Part shown: one piece after another, positions 25,579 to 32,852 of the stretch
Position numbering within the stretch: the first letter of the stretch is position 1
Layout of the letters: every line of letters starts with the position of its first letter
DNA from: Pirellulales bacterium
GTDB lineage: Bacteria; Planctomycetota; Planctomycetia; Pirellulales; JAIMBC01
Direction of reading: 5' to 3'
Assembly: GCA_023511675.1 (NCBI GenBank)
Contig: JAIMBC010000013.1
Location: forward strand, 1 to 41,965
Length of the DNA stretch: 41,965 nt
Notes under the pieces: model-generated
Told to the model about the DNA's origin: nothing
Databases searched by the model: none
Seen by the model: only the letters and a program-made list of their open reading frames with translations
Translations under genes and position numbers: made by a program

Positions 25579-27287
25579 GCGCGTGGGAGCCGGCTTCCGA
25601 GGCGCTAACGCGGCCAGAGGAGGTGGGTTTGTCGAAGGAGACGAGCAGTCCGTTTGCTGCGGGCAGGGCAGCAGCGGCGAGCTGGCTGGAGCGGCTCGAG
25701 GCATACCTGACAAGCTGGGGCGAGCGGCTCAACCCCATCCTGGTGAAGGAAGCGCGGCAGGCGTTGAAGAGCCGCCGCTTCATCTCCACCTTTGGCCTGG
25801 TGCTGTTGTTTGCCTGCGCCTGGTCATATCTGGGGGTGGCCTGGATGGGCGACCGCATCCACTTTGGTGCAGCCGGATCCGTGATGTTCTATGGCTATTA
25901 CTGGATCCTGGCGTTTCCCCTGTTGGTGGTGGTGCCGTTTGGGGCCTTTCAATCGCTGGCCGGCGAGCGGCACGACGGGAGCCACGAGCTGCTCTCCATC
26001 ACCACGCTCAAGCCGCACCAGCTTGTCACCGGCAAGCTGGCCAGCGCGCTGCTAGAGATGCTGGTCTACCTCTCCGCCGTAACGCCATGCCTGGGATTTA
26101 CCTATCTGCTGCGGGGCATCGACTTTCCCACCATCTTGCTGGTGCTGGTGTATACGATTCACGCCTCGCTGGGTCTTTCGTTGACCGGCTTGCTACTGGC
26201 CACAGTGAGCATCGAGCGGCACTGGCAGATGGTCCTTTCGGTGTTGCTGGTGATCGGACTGCTGGCGGCCTTTGCCGGCGCATTGAGTCTGACGGGCATG
26301 GTCGTCTTGGAGGTCGGGCTGCCCTGGCACGAGGAGGAATTCATTCCCGTCAACCTGGCCGTGCTCACGCTGTTCTGGGGTAGCTTTGCCCTCAGCTTCG
26401 CCGCCACGGCCGCACAGCTTACCTTTGCCGCCGATAACCGCTCCACCGCCCTCCGTGTGGCGATGCTGGCGAACCATGCCCTGTTTCTAGGCTGGATGGC
26501 CTATGCCTGGCACCTCAGTCCCGACCTGTTCCTCTTCATTCCCCTGTTGACCCTCGGCTACGGATACTGGGCCGCCCTGGGCATGTTCCTGGTGGCCGAG
26601 GGGCCAGACATGTCGCACCGCGTACGCCGCGGCTTGCCACAGACGCTCTTGGGCAGGGCTCTGTTCACGTGGCTGATGCCGGGACCTGGAACCGGCTACA
26701 TGTTTGTGCTGGCCAACCTGATGGTGCTTGGCGCGCTCAGCCTGCTAGGTGTCTTCGTCACGCGCAGCATCAGCACGCGGCCAACCATGGGGATGGTTGA
26801 CTGGCAAGACCTGGCGCACTTCGGCTGCCTCGGCTTCTTGTACCTTGCCATCTACCTGGGGCTCGGCCTGTGGTTGATAGGCCTGGCACGGCGCCGCTTT
26901 GCCGTGCCTCTGCCTGTGGGCGTACTGTTGCAAGCGGTGTTGCTGATTCTCGCGTGTCTTGTGCCCTTGGTTCCCTATTTGCTGTATGAAACAGGGCCGC
27001 TACGCTACTCGATGACGCAGTTGGCCAACCCCTTCTGGACACTGGCCGCCGTCCTGGATCGAGATATTCCGACCCACGATCTGATCTCGCTCTACATTGG
27101 CCTGACCCTGGCTGCCGCCTTGGTCTTCTTCTTGAATCTGCCGCGCGTGGCCTATGAAGTCATGCGCGTGCAGGTGGCCAAGCCGCGCCGCGTGGTGGAG
27201 GAAGAGGTGGCAGAACGCCCGCCGCCAGCGCTGCCCGCTGCTCCAAGCAGCCCGTGGGAGGGTGAAGGCGTTGCGAGGGTAGAGTAG
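25575..27287 (+). CDS. ABC-2-type permease
   Basis: A 570-aa polytopic membrane protein. The N-terminal ~55 residues are cytoplasmic, ending in NPILVKEARQALKSRRFI, a motif typical just before TM1 of ABC-2 permeases. About twelve hydrophobic helices follow (for example TFGLVLLFACAWSYLGVAW, ILAFPLLVVVPFGAF, ILLVLVYTIHASLGLSLTG). The GERHDGSHELLSITTLKPHQLVTGK segment after TM2 is the conserved cytoplasmic coupling region of this group. The C-terminus is a charged Pro-rich tail. With the preceding ATPase it should form an exporter; the substrate is not evident. It is the last gene of the tight 21421-27287 operon. Confidence 0.9.
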   Translation: MSAWEPASEALTRPEEVGLSKETSSPFAAGRAAAASWLERLEAYLTSWGERLNPILVKEARQALKSRRFISTFGLVLLFACAWSYLGVAWMGDRIHFGAAGSVMFYGYYWILAFPLLVVVPFGAFQSLAGERHDGSHELLSITTLKPHQLVTGKLASALLEMLVYLSAVTPCLGFTYLLRGIDFPTILLVLVYTIHASLGLSLTGLLLATVSIERHWQMVLSVLLVIGLLAAFAGALSLTGMVVLEVGLPWHEEEFIPVNLAVLTLFWGSFALSFAATAAQLTFAADNRSTALRVAMLANHALFLGWMAYAWHLSPDLFLFIPLLTLGYGYWAALGMFLVAEGPDMSHRVRRGLPQTLLGRALFTWLMPGPGTGYMFVLANLMVLGALSLLGVFVTRSISTRPTMGMVDWQDLAHFGCLGFLYLAIYLGLGLWLIGLARRRFAVPLPVGVLLQAVLLILACLVPLVPYLLYETGPLRYSMTQLANPFWTLAAVLDRDIPTHDLISLYIGLTLAAALVFFLNLPRVAYEVMRVQVAKPRRVVEEEVAERPPPALPAAPSSPWEGEGVARVE

Positions 27288-27370
27288 AGGGGACCTGGGA
27301 GAGGAGCGAACGCAGAGGAGAGAGGGGAGAGGAAAGAGAGGGGGAGGGGCGCTGGACGCGGCGAGAGAGG
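27288..27370 (+). repeat. Polypurine tract
   Basis: About 80 nt almost entirely of G and A (GGGAGAGGAAAGAGAGGGGG and similar), between the permease stop and the glycosyltransferase start. It contains many ribosome-binding-site-like GGAG words. Confidence 0.7.
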
Positions 27371-27400
27371 GTGCCCCTGCCCCTGCTTCCTGGTACTGCC

Positions 27401-28570
27401 ATGAGTGTCCCGCCTGCTCACCGCCCGCTGCGCATCGCCGTCTGCGTGGCATACTTCCACCCCATCGTGGGAGGGGCCGAGCGACAGATGTTCCAACTTG
27501 CTGAGCGCTGGGCACGCTGGGGCCATCAGCCGGTGGTGTTTACCCGCCGTCTACCAGGACAAGCCGCTCGGGAATCGCTCGCTGGCATCGAAATCCGCCG
27601 GTGCATCCGCACTCTCCCGCTGGGCCCGCTGTTCGGTGCCACGTTCATTGCCAGCCTGGCTGCGCAGCTTGTGGCGGCACGCCGGCGCTACGATGTGCTG
27701 CTGGCCGCCCAGCTTCCCTGGGAGGCCGTGGCCACAGGGCTGGTTAGCCGCCGCCTGGGGAAGCCGGCGGTGGCCGTGCCCGCCTCCACCGGACCCGGCG
27801 GAGACGTCGATCAAATCCTGAAAGCACGCGGCGCCTCGCTCTTGCGCCGCTGCGTCCTGGCCAACCAGCGATTTCTGGCCCTCTCGCAGCAAACACTAGA
27901 CGAACTGCGGCAGCTCGGCTGCCCCGATAAGCTGATGGCACGCATCACCAACGGCGTGGATCTGGAGCGGTTCCGTCCTACAGACGATGGCTCGCCCCAG
28001 CGCGAGCGCACGGTGTGTTTCGTGGCCCGGTTGGTACCCGCCAAGAACCCGCACGTGCTCTTGCGTGCCTGGGCGCGGGTGAATGCGGGGGGCGAGTATC
28101 GCTTGCTCATCGCCGGAGATGGGCCGCTGGGTGGCGAGTTGCGTTCCGCCGCCGAGGCGGCGGGCCTAAGGAACGTGGAGTTTCTTGGCCAGTGCGACGA
28201 CGTGCCCGCCGTGCACCGGCGCGCGAGCGTGTACGTGCTACCTTCTCCCAGCGAGGGTTGCTCCAATGCGTTGCTGGAGGCCATGGCCAGCGGACTGTGC
28301 CCCGTGGTGAGCCGGGTGCCGGGCAATGTCGATCTGGTGCGGCACGAACAGACGGGGTTGTTATTCCCTCACGATGACGAGCAGGCGCTCGCCGCCGCGC
28401 TGGCCCGCGTGTTGCAGGACGCTGCCTTGCGCCGCCGCCTGGCGGCGGCAGCGCGGGCCCACGTGGAGGCGCACCACGACCTGGACCGCATTGCGCGACG
28501 GTTTGTCGAAGAGTTTGAATGGCTGACTGCCGCTAAACCGCCGCGGCGAGACAGGGACGATCGGCCGTGA
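27401..28570 (+). CDS. GT4-family glycosyltransferase
   Basis: A 389-aa GT-B fold glycosyltransferase of family 4 (GPGTF group). The N-terminal acceptor domain has CVAYFHPIVGGAERQMFQLAERW; the C-terminal donor domain begins VCFVARLVPAKNPHVLLRAW and has LLIAGDGPLGGEL and the nucleotide-sugar loop PSPSEGCSNALLEAMASG with the EX7E-type glutamates. It should transfer a sugar from a nucleotide donor to a lipid or polysaccharide acceptor on the cytoplasmic face of the membrane. ATG at 27401 is chosen because MSVPPAHRPLRIAVCVAYF places strand one properly. It follows the ABC operon by about 110 nt and could be co-transcribed, but the purine-rich spacer leaves this open. Confidence 0.92.
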   Translation: MSVPPAHRPLRIAVCVAYFHPIVGGAERQMFQLAERWARWGHQPVVFTRRLPGQAARESLAGIEIRRCIRTLPLGPLFGATFIASLAAQLVAARRRYDVLLAAQLPWEAVATGLVSRRLGKPAVAVPASTGPGGDVDQILKARGASLLRRCVLANQRFLALSQQTLDELRQLGCPDKLMARITNGVDLERFRPTDDGSPQRERTVCFVARLVPAKNPHVLLRAWARVNAGGEYRLLIAGDGPLGGELRSAAEAAGLRNVEFLGQCDDVPAVHRRASVYVLPSPSEGCSNALLEAMASGLCPVVSRVPGNVDLVRHEQTGLLFPHDDEQALAAALARVLQDAALRRRLAAAARAHVEAHHDLDRIARRFVEEFEWLTAAKPPRRDRDDRP

Positions 28571-28814
28571 CAGCCCCCACGAATGCAAGATGCGATGAAG
28601 CCTCTCCCCGTCGGTACTCGCGACCGGATTCAGCCCCTCCGGCTGTGCGCAGCGACGCACGGCAGGTACGCGGCCAGCCCGATCGTAGTGACGGGGTTCA
28701 TCCGGTCCGGCTGCGGTAGGTACAGAACGCAAAAATGCGGCCGCTACCGGCATCCGGCCGCGAGGCGCGGCTGGGAGTGCTCCAGGTGGCACGCTCGCGG
28801 CCGCCGGATGCCGC
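28571..28814. other. Convergent intergenic region
   Basis: No gene is seen between the plus-strand glycosyltransferase and the minus-strand repeat protein. It is GC-rich with imperfect inverted repeats (GCGGCCG / CGGCCGC near 28735-28775) that could act as a terminator. Confidence 0.4.
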
Positions 28815-28856
28815 GTCAGGTTTGTCAGGTCAGGTTTGTCAGGTCAGGTTTGTCAG
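28815..28856 (+). repeat. Three perfect 14-nt tandem repeats
   Basis: GTCAGGTTTGTCAG is present three times without mismatch (28815-28828, 28829-28842, 28843-28856), ending 4 nt before the stop codon of the NxFGGYN repeat gene on the minus strand. Confidence 0.9.
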
Positions 28857-28859
28857 CTC

Positions 28860-29333
28860 CTACCAGCGAAATGGGCTGGAGCGTCCGAACCCGCCAAAGC
28901 CGCTGCCAAAGGCAGTGCGCGACGTCGTGGAGAAATTGTATCCGCCAAACACGTTGCGGGTGCTAAAGCCCGTGACGCCGCTGGAGAAGGAGTAGTTGTA
29001 CCCGCCAAACACGTTGCGGGTGCTGTAGCCCGTGATGCCATTGGAGAAGGAGTAATTGTACCCGCCGAACATGTTGCGGGTGCTAAAGCCTGTGACGCCA
29101 TTGGAGAAGGAGTAGTTGTACCCGCCGAACACGTTGCGGGTGCTGTAACCTGTGATCGTGCTGGAGCTAAAGTTGTATCCCCCGAAGATGTTCGGGGTGC
29201 TGCAGCCGCCGCTGCTAAAGTTGTACCCTCCGAAGATATTAGGCGTGGACACATCCAGAATCTGGGCCTGGGCGGCGGAACTCCACGCGGCTCCCCCCAG
29301 CATCGTCAGCAACGCAACCATTCGCTTGACCAT
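28860..29333 (-). CDS. Small secreted protein built of NxFGGYN repeats
   Basis: A 157-aa protein from the ATG at 29333, where a signal peptide begins (MVALLTMLGGAAWSSAAQAQ). Almost all of the mature part is six tandem repeats of about 16-20 residues with core STxNxFGGYN(F/Y)S and spacers such as FSNGVTGF. The last four alternate between endings VTGF and ITGY, so two-unit duplication is likely. A Gly/Phe-rich tail ends in FRW. At the DNA level the middle units are near-identical 60-mers, which suggests recent amplification. The longer frame to 29534 is rejected because the best promoter (29490-29519) lies within it. The regular aromatic/Gly repeats suggest a beta-solenoid or flower-like fold; function unknown. 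Confidence 0.78.
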   Translation of the reverse strand: MVKRMVALLTMLGGAAWSSAAQAQILDVSTPNIFGGYNFSSGGCSTPNIFGGYNFSSSTITGYSTRNVFGGYNYSFSNGVTGFSTRNMFGGYNYSFSNGITGYSTRNVFGGYNYSFSSGVTGFSTRNVFGGYNFSTTSRTAFGSGFGGFGRSSPFRW

Positions 29334-29489
29334 GGCAGTACCTCTGAAGACGGCGCGGCGGCGAGTCGCCGCGCCGTCCAGTATGTGAATTGGCGGCCGA
29401 AGGGACACGCCAATCTCGCCCAATTTGGCCGTCTGAAACGTACTTTCCAACACCCTCTCTGCCTGTTCGTAGCCGCTTGGCACACCTGG

Positions 29490-29519
29490 AATGTAGCCGG
29501 ATCCCGCAGGGGCTGTCAA
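29490..29519 (-). promoter_or_regulatory. Sigma70-type promoter of the NxFGGYN repeat gene
   Basis: Consensus TTGACA (29514-29519 on the minus strand), 18-nt spacer, TACATT (29490-29495). It lies about 150 nt upstream of the ATG at 29333. Confidence 0.5.
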
Positions 29520-29795
29520 TCGTTTAGAAGGCACTCTGGCGCGTGGGTGGGTTGCGAACGCGTCTAGCGGTATCTTACGATCCCATTTGGGGGCAAGTGC
29601 CTAGGCGTGGCGAGATCCTCCCTACGGCACCGGCCAACCCCCGGCCGCCTTAGCGACTGTTGTCCGATGCGTGCCGCACACACGCCGGATGGTGCCGGGC
29701 CGCATGACGCCGCGTCTCAGCCGTTTGACGAAAACCCGCCACGCGCGTACGTTGGCCAGCTCGCGGCTGGAAGCCATCTCTACTGGCCTTGGCCC
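29520..29795. other. Intergenic region, hisC end / repeat-gene promoter
   Basis: No gene is seen. Together with the 29334-29489 leader it separates hisC from the repeat-protein gene, both on the minus strand. I see no clear terminator for hisC. Confidence 0.4.
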
Positions 29796-30845
29796 TTACA
29801 GCAGATCGCGTAGCAGCCCCAGGCAGGTATCGACCTGGGAGTCGGTCCCGACCGAAATGCGCAATCCGTCTCCCCAACCGGGATAGTTCATGTACCGCAC
29901 CAGCACGCCCTGGGCCTTGAGCCCTTCGTAGAGCGGCTGGACGGGCCGCGTGGCGTGCGTGGCCCATACGAAATTGGCCTGGCTCTCCGCCACCTCAAAG
30001 CCCAGGCGGCGCAGTTCGGCGGCCATGCGCTCGCGGGTGGCGATGATCGCCGCGCGCGTCCGTGCCAGCCAGGCCTGATCGTCCAGCGCTGCGGTGGCGG
30101 CAGCGATGCTCAGGGCATCGCAATTGTACGAGTCTTTCACCTTGATCAGTTCATGCACCAGGTCCGGCCGGGCGATCAAGTAGCCGAAGCGCAAGCCCGC
30201 CAGAGCATAAGACTTGCTCAGCGAGCGCGTAACGACCACATTGTCGCACTCCCGTACCAGCTCCAGGCAGTTGCTCGAGGCAAAGTCCACATAGGCTTCA
30301 TCCAGCACCAGCGGACAGGGCAGGGCGCGGGCCAGTTCGAGCACCGACTCGGGCGGCAGGACCGTGCCGGAGGGGCTGTTGGGATTGGGCAGGAACACCA
30401 GCTTCAATCGCTCTGCGGCCGCGGCGAACGCCGGCGGCAACGACCAGTCTGCGGCAAACCACACCTCTTCGGCGGCGGCACCCTGAATCTCCGCCAGCGT
30501 GTGGTACAGGATGTAGCTTGGGTACGGCAGCCGCAGGCGGTCCCCCTCCGCCAGCAACGCGCGCGTGACGATGGTCAACAGTTCGTCGCTGCCGTTGCCG
30601 CAGAGAATCCAGTCGGGATGGAGACCCAACAGATCGGCGGCCCGCTGTCGGAAGGCGGTGGCCAGCGGGTCCGGGTAGCGCTGTAAGCCACGCTCCAGCA
30701 CCGCTTGCACAGCCCGCGCCACCGCTGCCGACGGCGGATACGGGTTCTCGTTGGTGTTCAGCTTGATGAACTTTCCACCTTGCGGCTGCTCTCCCGGCAC
30801 GTAGCCCTCCATGCGCAGAATGTGCGGACGCACAAAGCGGCTCAT
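29796..30845 (-). CDS. hisC: Histidinol-phosphate aminotransferase
   Basis: A 349-aa fold-type I PLP aminotransferase that converts imidazole-acetol phosphate and glutamate to histidinol phosphate in histidine synthesis. Visible motifs: the N-terminal substrate region KLNTNENPYPPS, GNGSDELL, the PNPNSPSGT loop, the Asp that contacts the PLP pyridine N in LVLDEAYVDF, the PLP Lys in RSLSKSYALAGLRFGY, and the Arg in LRISVGT. The length matches the family. The start ATG overlaps the hisD stop by 4 nt (30842-30845), so the two are translationally coupled; other his genes are not in the window. Confidence 0.95.
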   Translation of the reverse strand: MSRFVRPHILRMEGYVPGEQPQGGKFIKLNTNENPYPPSAAVARAVQAVLERGLQRYPDPLATAFRQRAADLLGLHPDWILCGNGSDELLTIVTRALLAEGDRLRLPYPSYILYHTLAEIQGAAAEEVWFAADWSLPPAFAAAAERLKLVFLPNPNSPSGTVLPPESVLELARALPCPLVLDEAYVDFASSNCLELVRECDNVVVTRSLSKSYALAGLRFGYLIARPDLVHELIKVKDSYNCDALSIAAATAALDDQAWLARTRAAIIATRERMAAELRRLGFEVAESQANFVWATHATRPVQPLYEGLKAQGVLVRYMNYPGWGDGLRISVGTDSQVDTCLGLLRDLL

Positions 30846-32209
30846 GGCCCCCCTCGCTCCATCAGACGCACGTCGATGCTCGCCCGATGCGCCGTCAGCC
30901 CCTCCACCGTCGCCAGCACGCGCACGTCATCCGCCACATCCCGCAGCGCCTCCGAGGTGTAGTGGATTACGCTCGTGTGCCGCAAGAAATCGTTGGCCGA
31001 GAGACCGCCGGCAAAGCGGGCTGTGCCGCTGGTGGGCAGCACGTGCGATGAGCCGGCGGCATAGTCTCCCAGGGCAACAGGACTGTAAGGCCCAAGGAAT
31101 ATAGCGCCTGCATGCGAAACCTGCTCCAGCAGGGCCTGTGGCTCTTGAACATACAGGTGCAGGTGCTCCGGCGCCAGCTCATCCGCAGCCCGGGCCGCGG
31201 CAGGTGCATCATCTACCAGGACCAAGGCCCCAAAGCTTTGCAGAGATTCGATGGTCTGGCTGGCGCGTGCAAGCTGTGCCGCCTGGCGTTCCAGCTCGGC
31301 AAGAACGGCGTCTAGCAGTTCTGGAAGCCAGGTGATCAGCACGCTGGCCCCCGGAGCGTGTTCGGCCTGGGCCAGCATGTCCGCGGCCACATAGTCGGGC
31401 CGGGCCGATTGGTCGGCAATCACCACGATCTCGCTGGGGCCGGCGAGCATGTCGATGCCCACCTCTCCGAAGACATACTTCTTTGCCAGGGCCACAAACA
31501 GGTTCCCGGGACCCACAATCTTGTCGACCCGCGGAAGACCTTCCACCCCGTACGCCAGCGCCGCCACCCCCTGCGCCCCGCCGACCCGGTACACCTCCCT
31601 CAGCCCCAGCTCGTAACAGGTGGCCAGCAGGTCCGGGTTATTGGCACCATAGGGCGTGGGCGGGGCCACCACGGCCAGTTCCTGCACTCCGGCAGCCTGG
31701 GCGGGCACGGCCGTCATCAGTACCGTGGAAGGATAGGCCGCAGCACCGCCCGGCACGCAGATCCCTACCCGTTGCAACGGCAAGTAACGCTCCCGCAGCA
31801 AGACCCCCCCTGGTCTTGCCACGGTAACGTCCCGGTGCAGTACGGCCGTCTGGAACTCGACAATGTTGGCACGCACACGGCGCACCGCAGCCAGCAGCCC
31901 AGGAGCCGCACGGGCATGCGCCGCCCGCAACTCTTCTTCCGCCACCCGTACGCTTTCCCCCGTGAGTGGCACGCCGTCGATCTTCTGCGTGTATTCCAGC
32001 ACCGCGGCCAAACCACGCTGCCGCACGTCTGAGCAGATTCGCGCCACCACCTCTGGCGGCGACAGCGGTTCTCCGAACACCTCGATGGTCTTGCGCCGAC
32101 TGGCTTCGCTAACCACCTCGCCCTGAGGCGAAAGCCGCCGCCGCACCAAGGCCAGCCTATTGCTCAGGTCTTGCCCGCGGGCATCGATACGTGAAATGGC
32201 TAGTGACAT
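30842..32209 (-). CDS. hisD: Histidinol dehydrogenase
   Basis: A 455-aa zinc- and NAD-dependent enzyme that oxidises L-histidinol to L-histidine in two steps. Family signatures: VGICVPGGAAAYPSTVLMTAVPAQ, GGAQGVAALAYG, KIVGPGNLFVALAKK, GIDMLAGPSE, AQAEHAPGAS with Gln/His zinc and catalytic ligands, ELAPEHLHLYV and GTARFAGGLSANDFL. The frame stays open for 165 more codons to 32704, but the ATG at 32209 gives the usual family length, and the extension has no family resemblance. It heads the hisD-hisC unit. Confidence 0.95.
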   Translation of the reverse strand: MSLAISRIDARGQDLSNRLALVRRRLSPQGEVVSEASRRKTIEVFGEPLSPPEVVARICSDVRQRGLAAVLEYTQKIDGVPLTGESVRVAEEELRAAHARAAPGLLAAVRRVRANIVEFQTAVLHRDVTVARPGGVLLRERYLPLQRVGICVPGGAAAYPSTVLMTAVPAQAAGVQELAVVAPPTPYGANNPDLLATCYELGLREVYRVGGAQGVAALAYGVEGLPRVDKIVGPGNLFVALAKKYVFGEVGIDMLAGPSEIVVIADQSARPDYVAADMLAQAEHAPGASVLITWLPELLDAVLAELERQAAQLARASQTIESLQSFGALVLVDDAPAAARAADELAPEHLHLYVQEPQALLEQVSHAGAIFLGPYSPVALGDYAAGSSHVLPTSGTARFAGGLSANDFLRHTSVIHYTSEALRDVADDVRVLATVEGLTAHRASIDVRLMERGGP

Positions 32210-32852
32210 GGGTTCGTGATCAGAGTGACGATTCGCCAGGCAACCTGGCGGAGCCGGTACTTGGAGCCTATCCCAGCATCGGTTCGCCTGGCTGGGCCAG
32301 TGCCTGGTCTTGCAGGGCCGAGCGGCTGACCGCCACGAGCCTTGGGGCGGGCTCTCAACACGCGCCAGCAACGGTGCCAACCACAGATTGTGACTGCACT
32401 GCCGTCCAGCGTGAAGGGCCGCCGCAAAAGAGCGTGTGTTGTGCCGCCTGCCCCCGCCCGGAGGGTCTACCCGTAATAAGGTCGACCTGGGCGTGGGGTT
32501 CCCCAACCGCAATCTTGTGAGTTGCGGCGTCGCTGGCTCAGGCAGGCAAGGGCGGTGGCGCCAAAAACGCTTATCCCGCTTGACTTTGCGTTGCAAAGCC
32601 CGAGTCGGCACGGCACGGCATTTGGCGTGACGTGAGCGACTTGAGCGGCCGCTGGCAGCCGCCAGGGCATTCTCGTTGCCAACCACCCGTGCGTGATTAT
32701 ACACAGGTTGGGAAAATCTCTATCCCACGTATACAATTTGTTGCATTTGTTGGTACCCTTTGGTAGCTTACAGGGCCATCCAGGCAAAACGCGCTGAATG
32801 CGAGGTGTGAGAAGGCTGCGCTGAAGAATCCGAGGAGTGGGAGGTCCTAGAG
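32210..32852. other. Divergent regulatory region, hisD / secreted giant 1
   Basis: No supported gene. The frame of hisD runs open through it by chance or ancestry. The AT-richest part (32690-32770) carries back-to-back promoter-like elements: TATAAT on the minus strand at 32696-32701 without a clear -35, and a plus-strand pair described separately. I looked for a T-box or attenuator before hisD and saw none. Confidence 0.45.
32708..32737 (+). promoter_or_regulatory. Candidate promoter of secreted giant 1
   Basis: TTGGGA (32708-32713), 18-nt spacer, TACAAT (32732-32737), about 115 nt before the ATG at 32853, in the AT-richest patch of the region. Confidence 0.35.

Noticed and set aside
28935-29245. 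Regular ~60-bp repeats resembling a CRISPR array
   Set aside because: They are in-frame coding repeats of the NxFGGYN protein, with no unique spacers.
32210-32704. 165-codon N-terminal extension of hisD
   Set aside because: It has no similarity to HisD, begins on a GTG without a ribosome-binding site, and the ATG at 32209 gives normal length.
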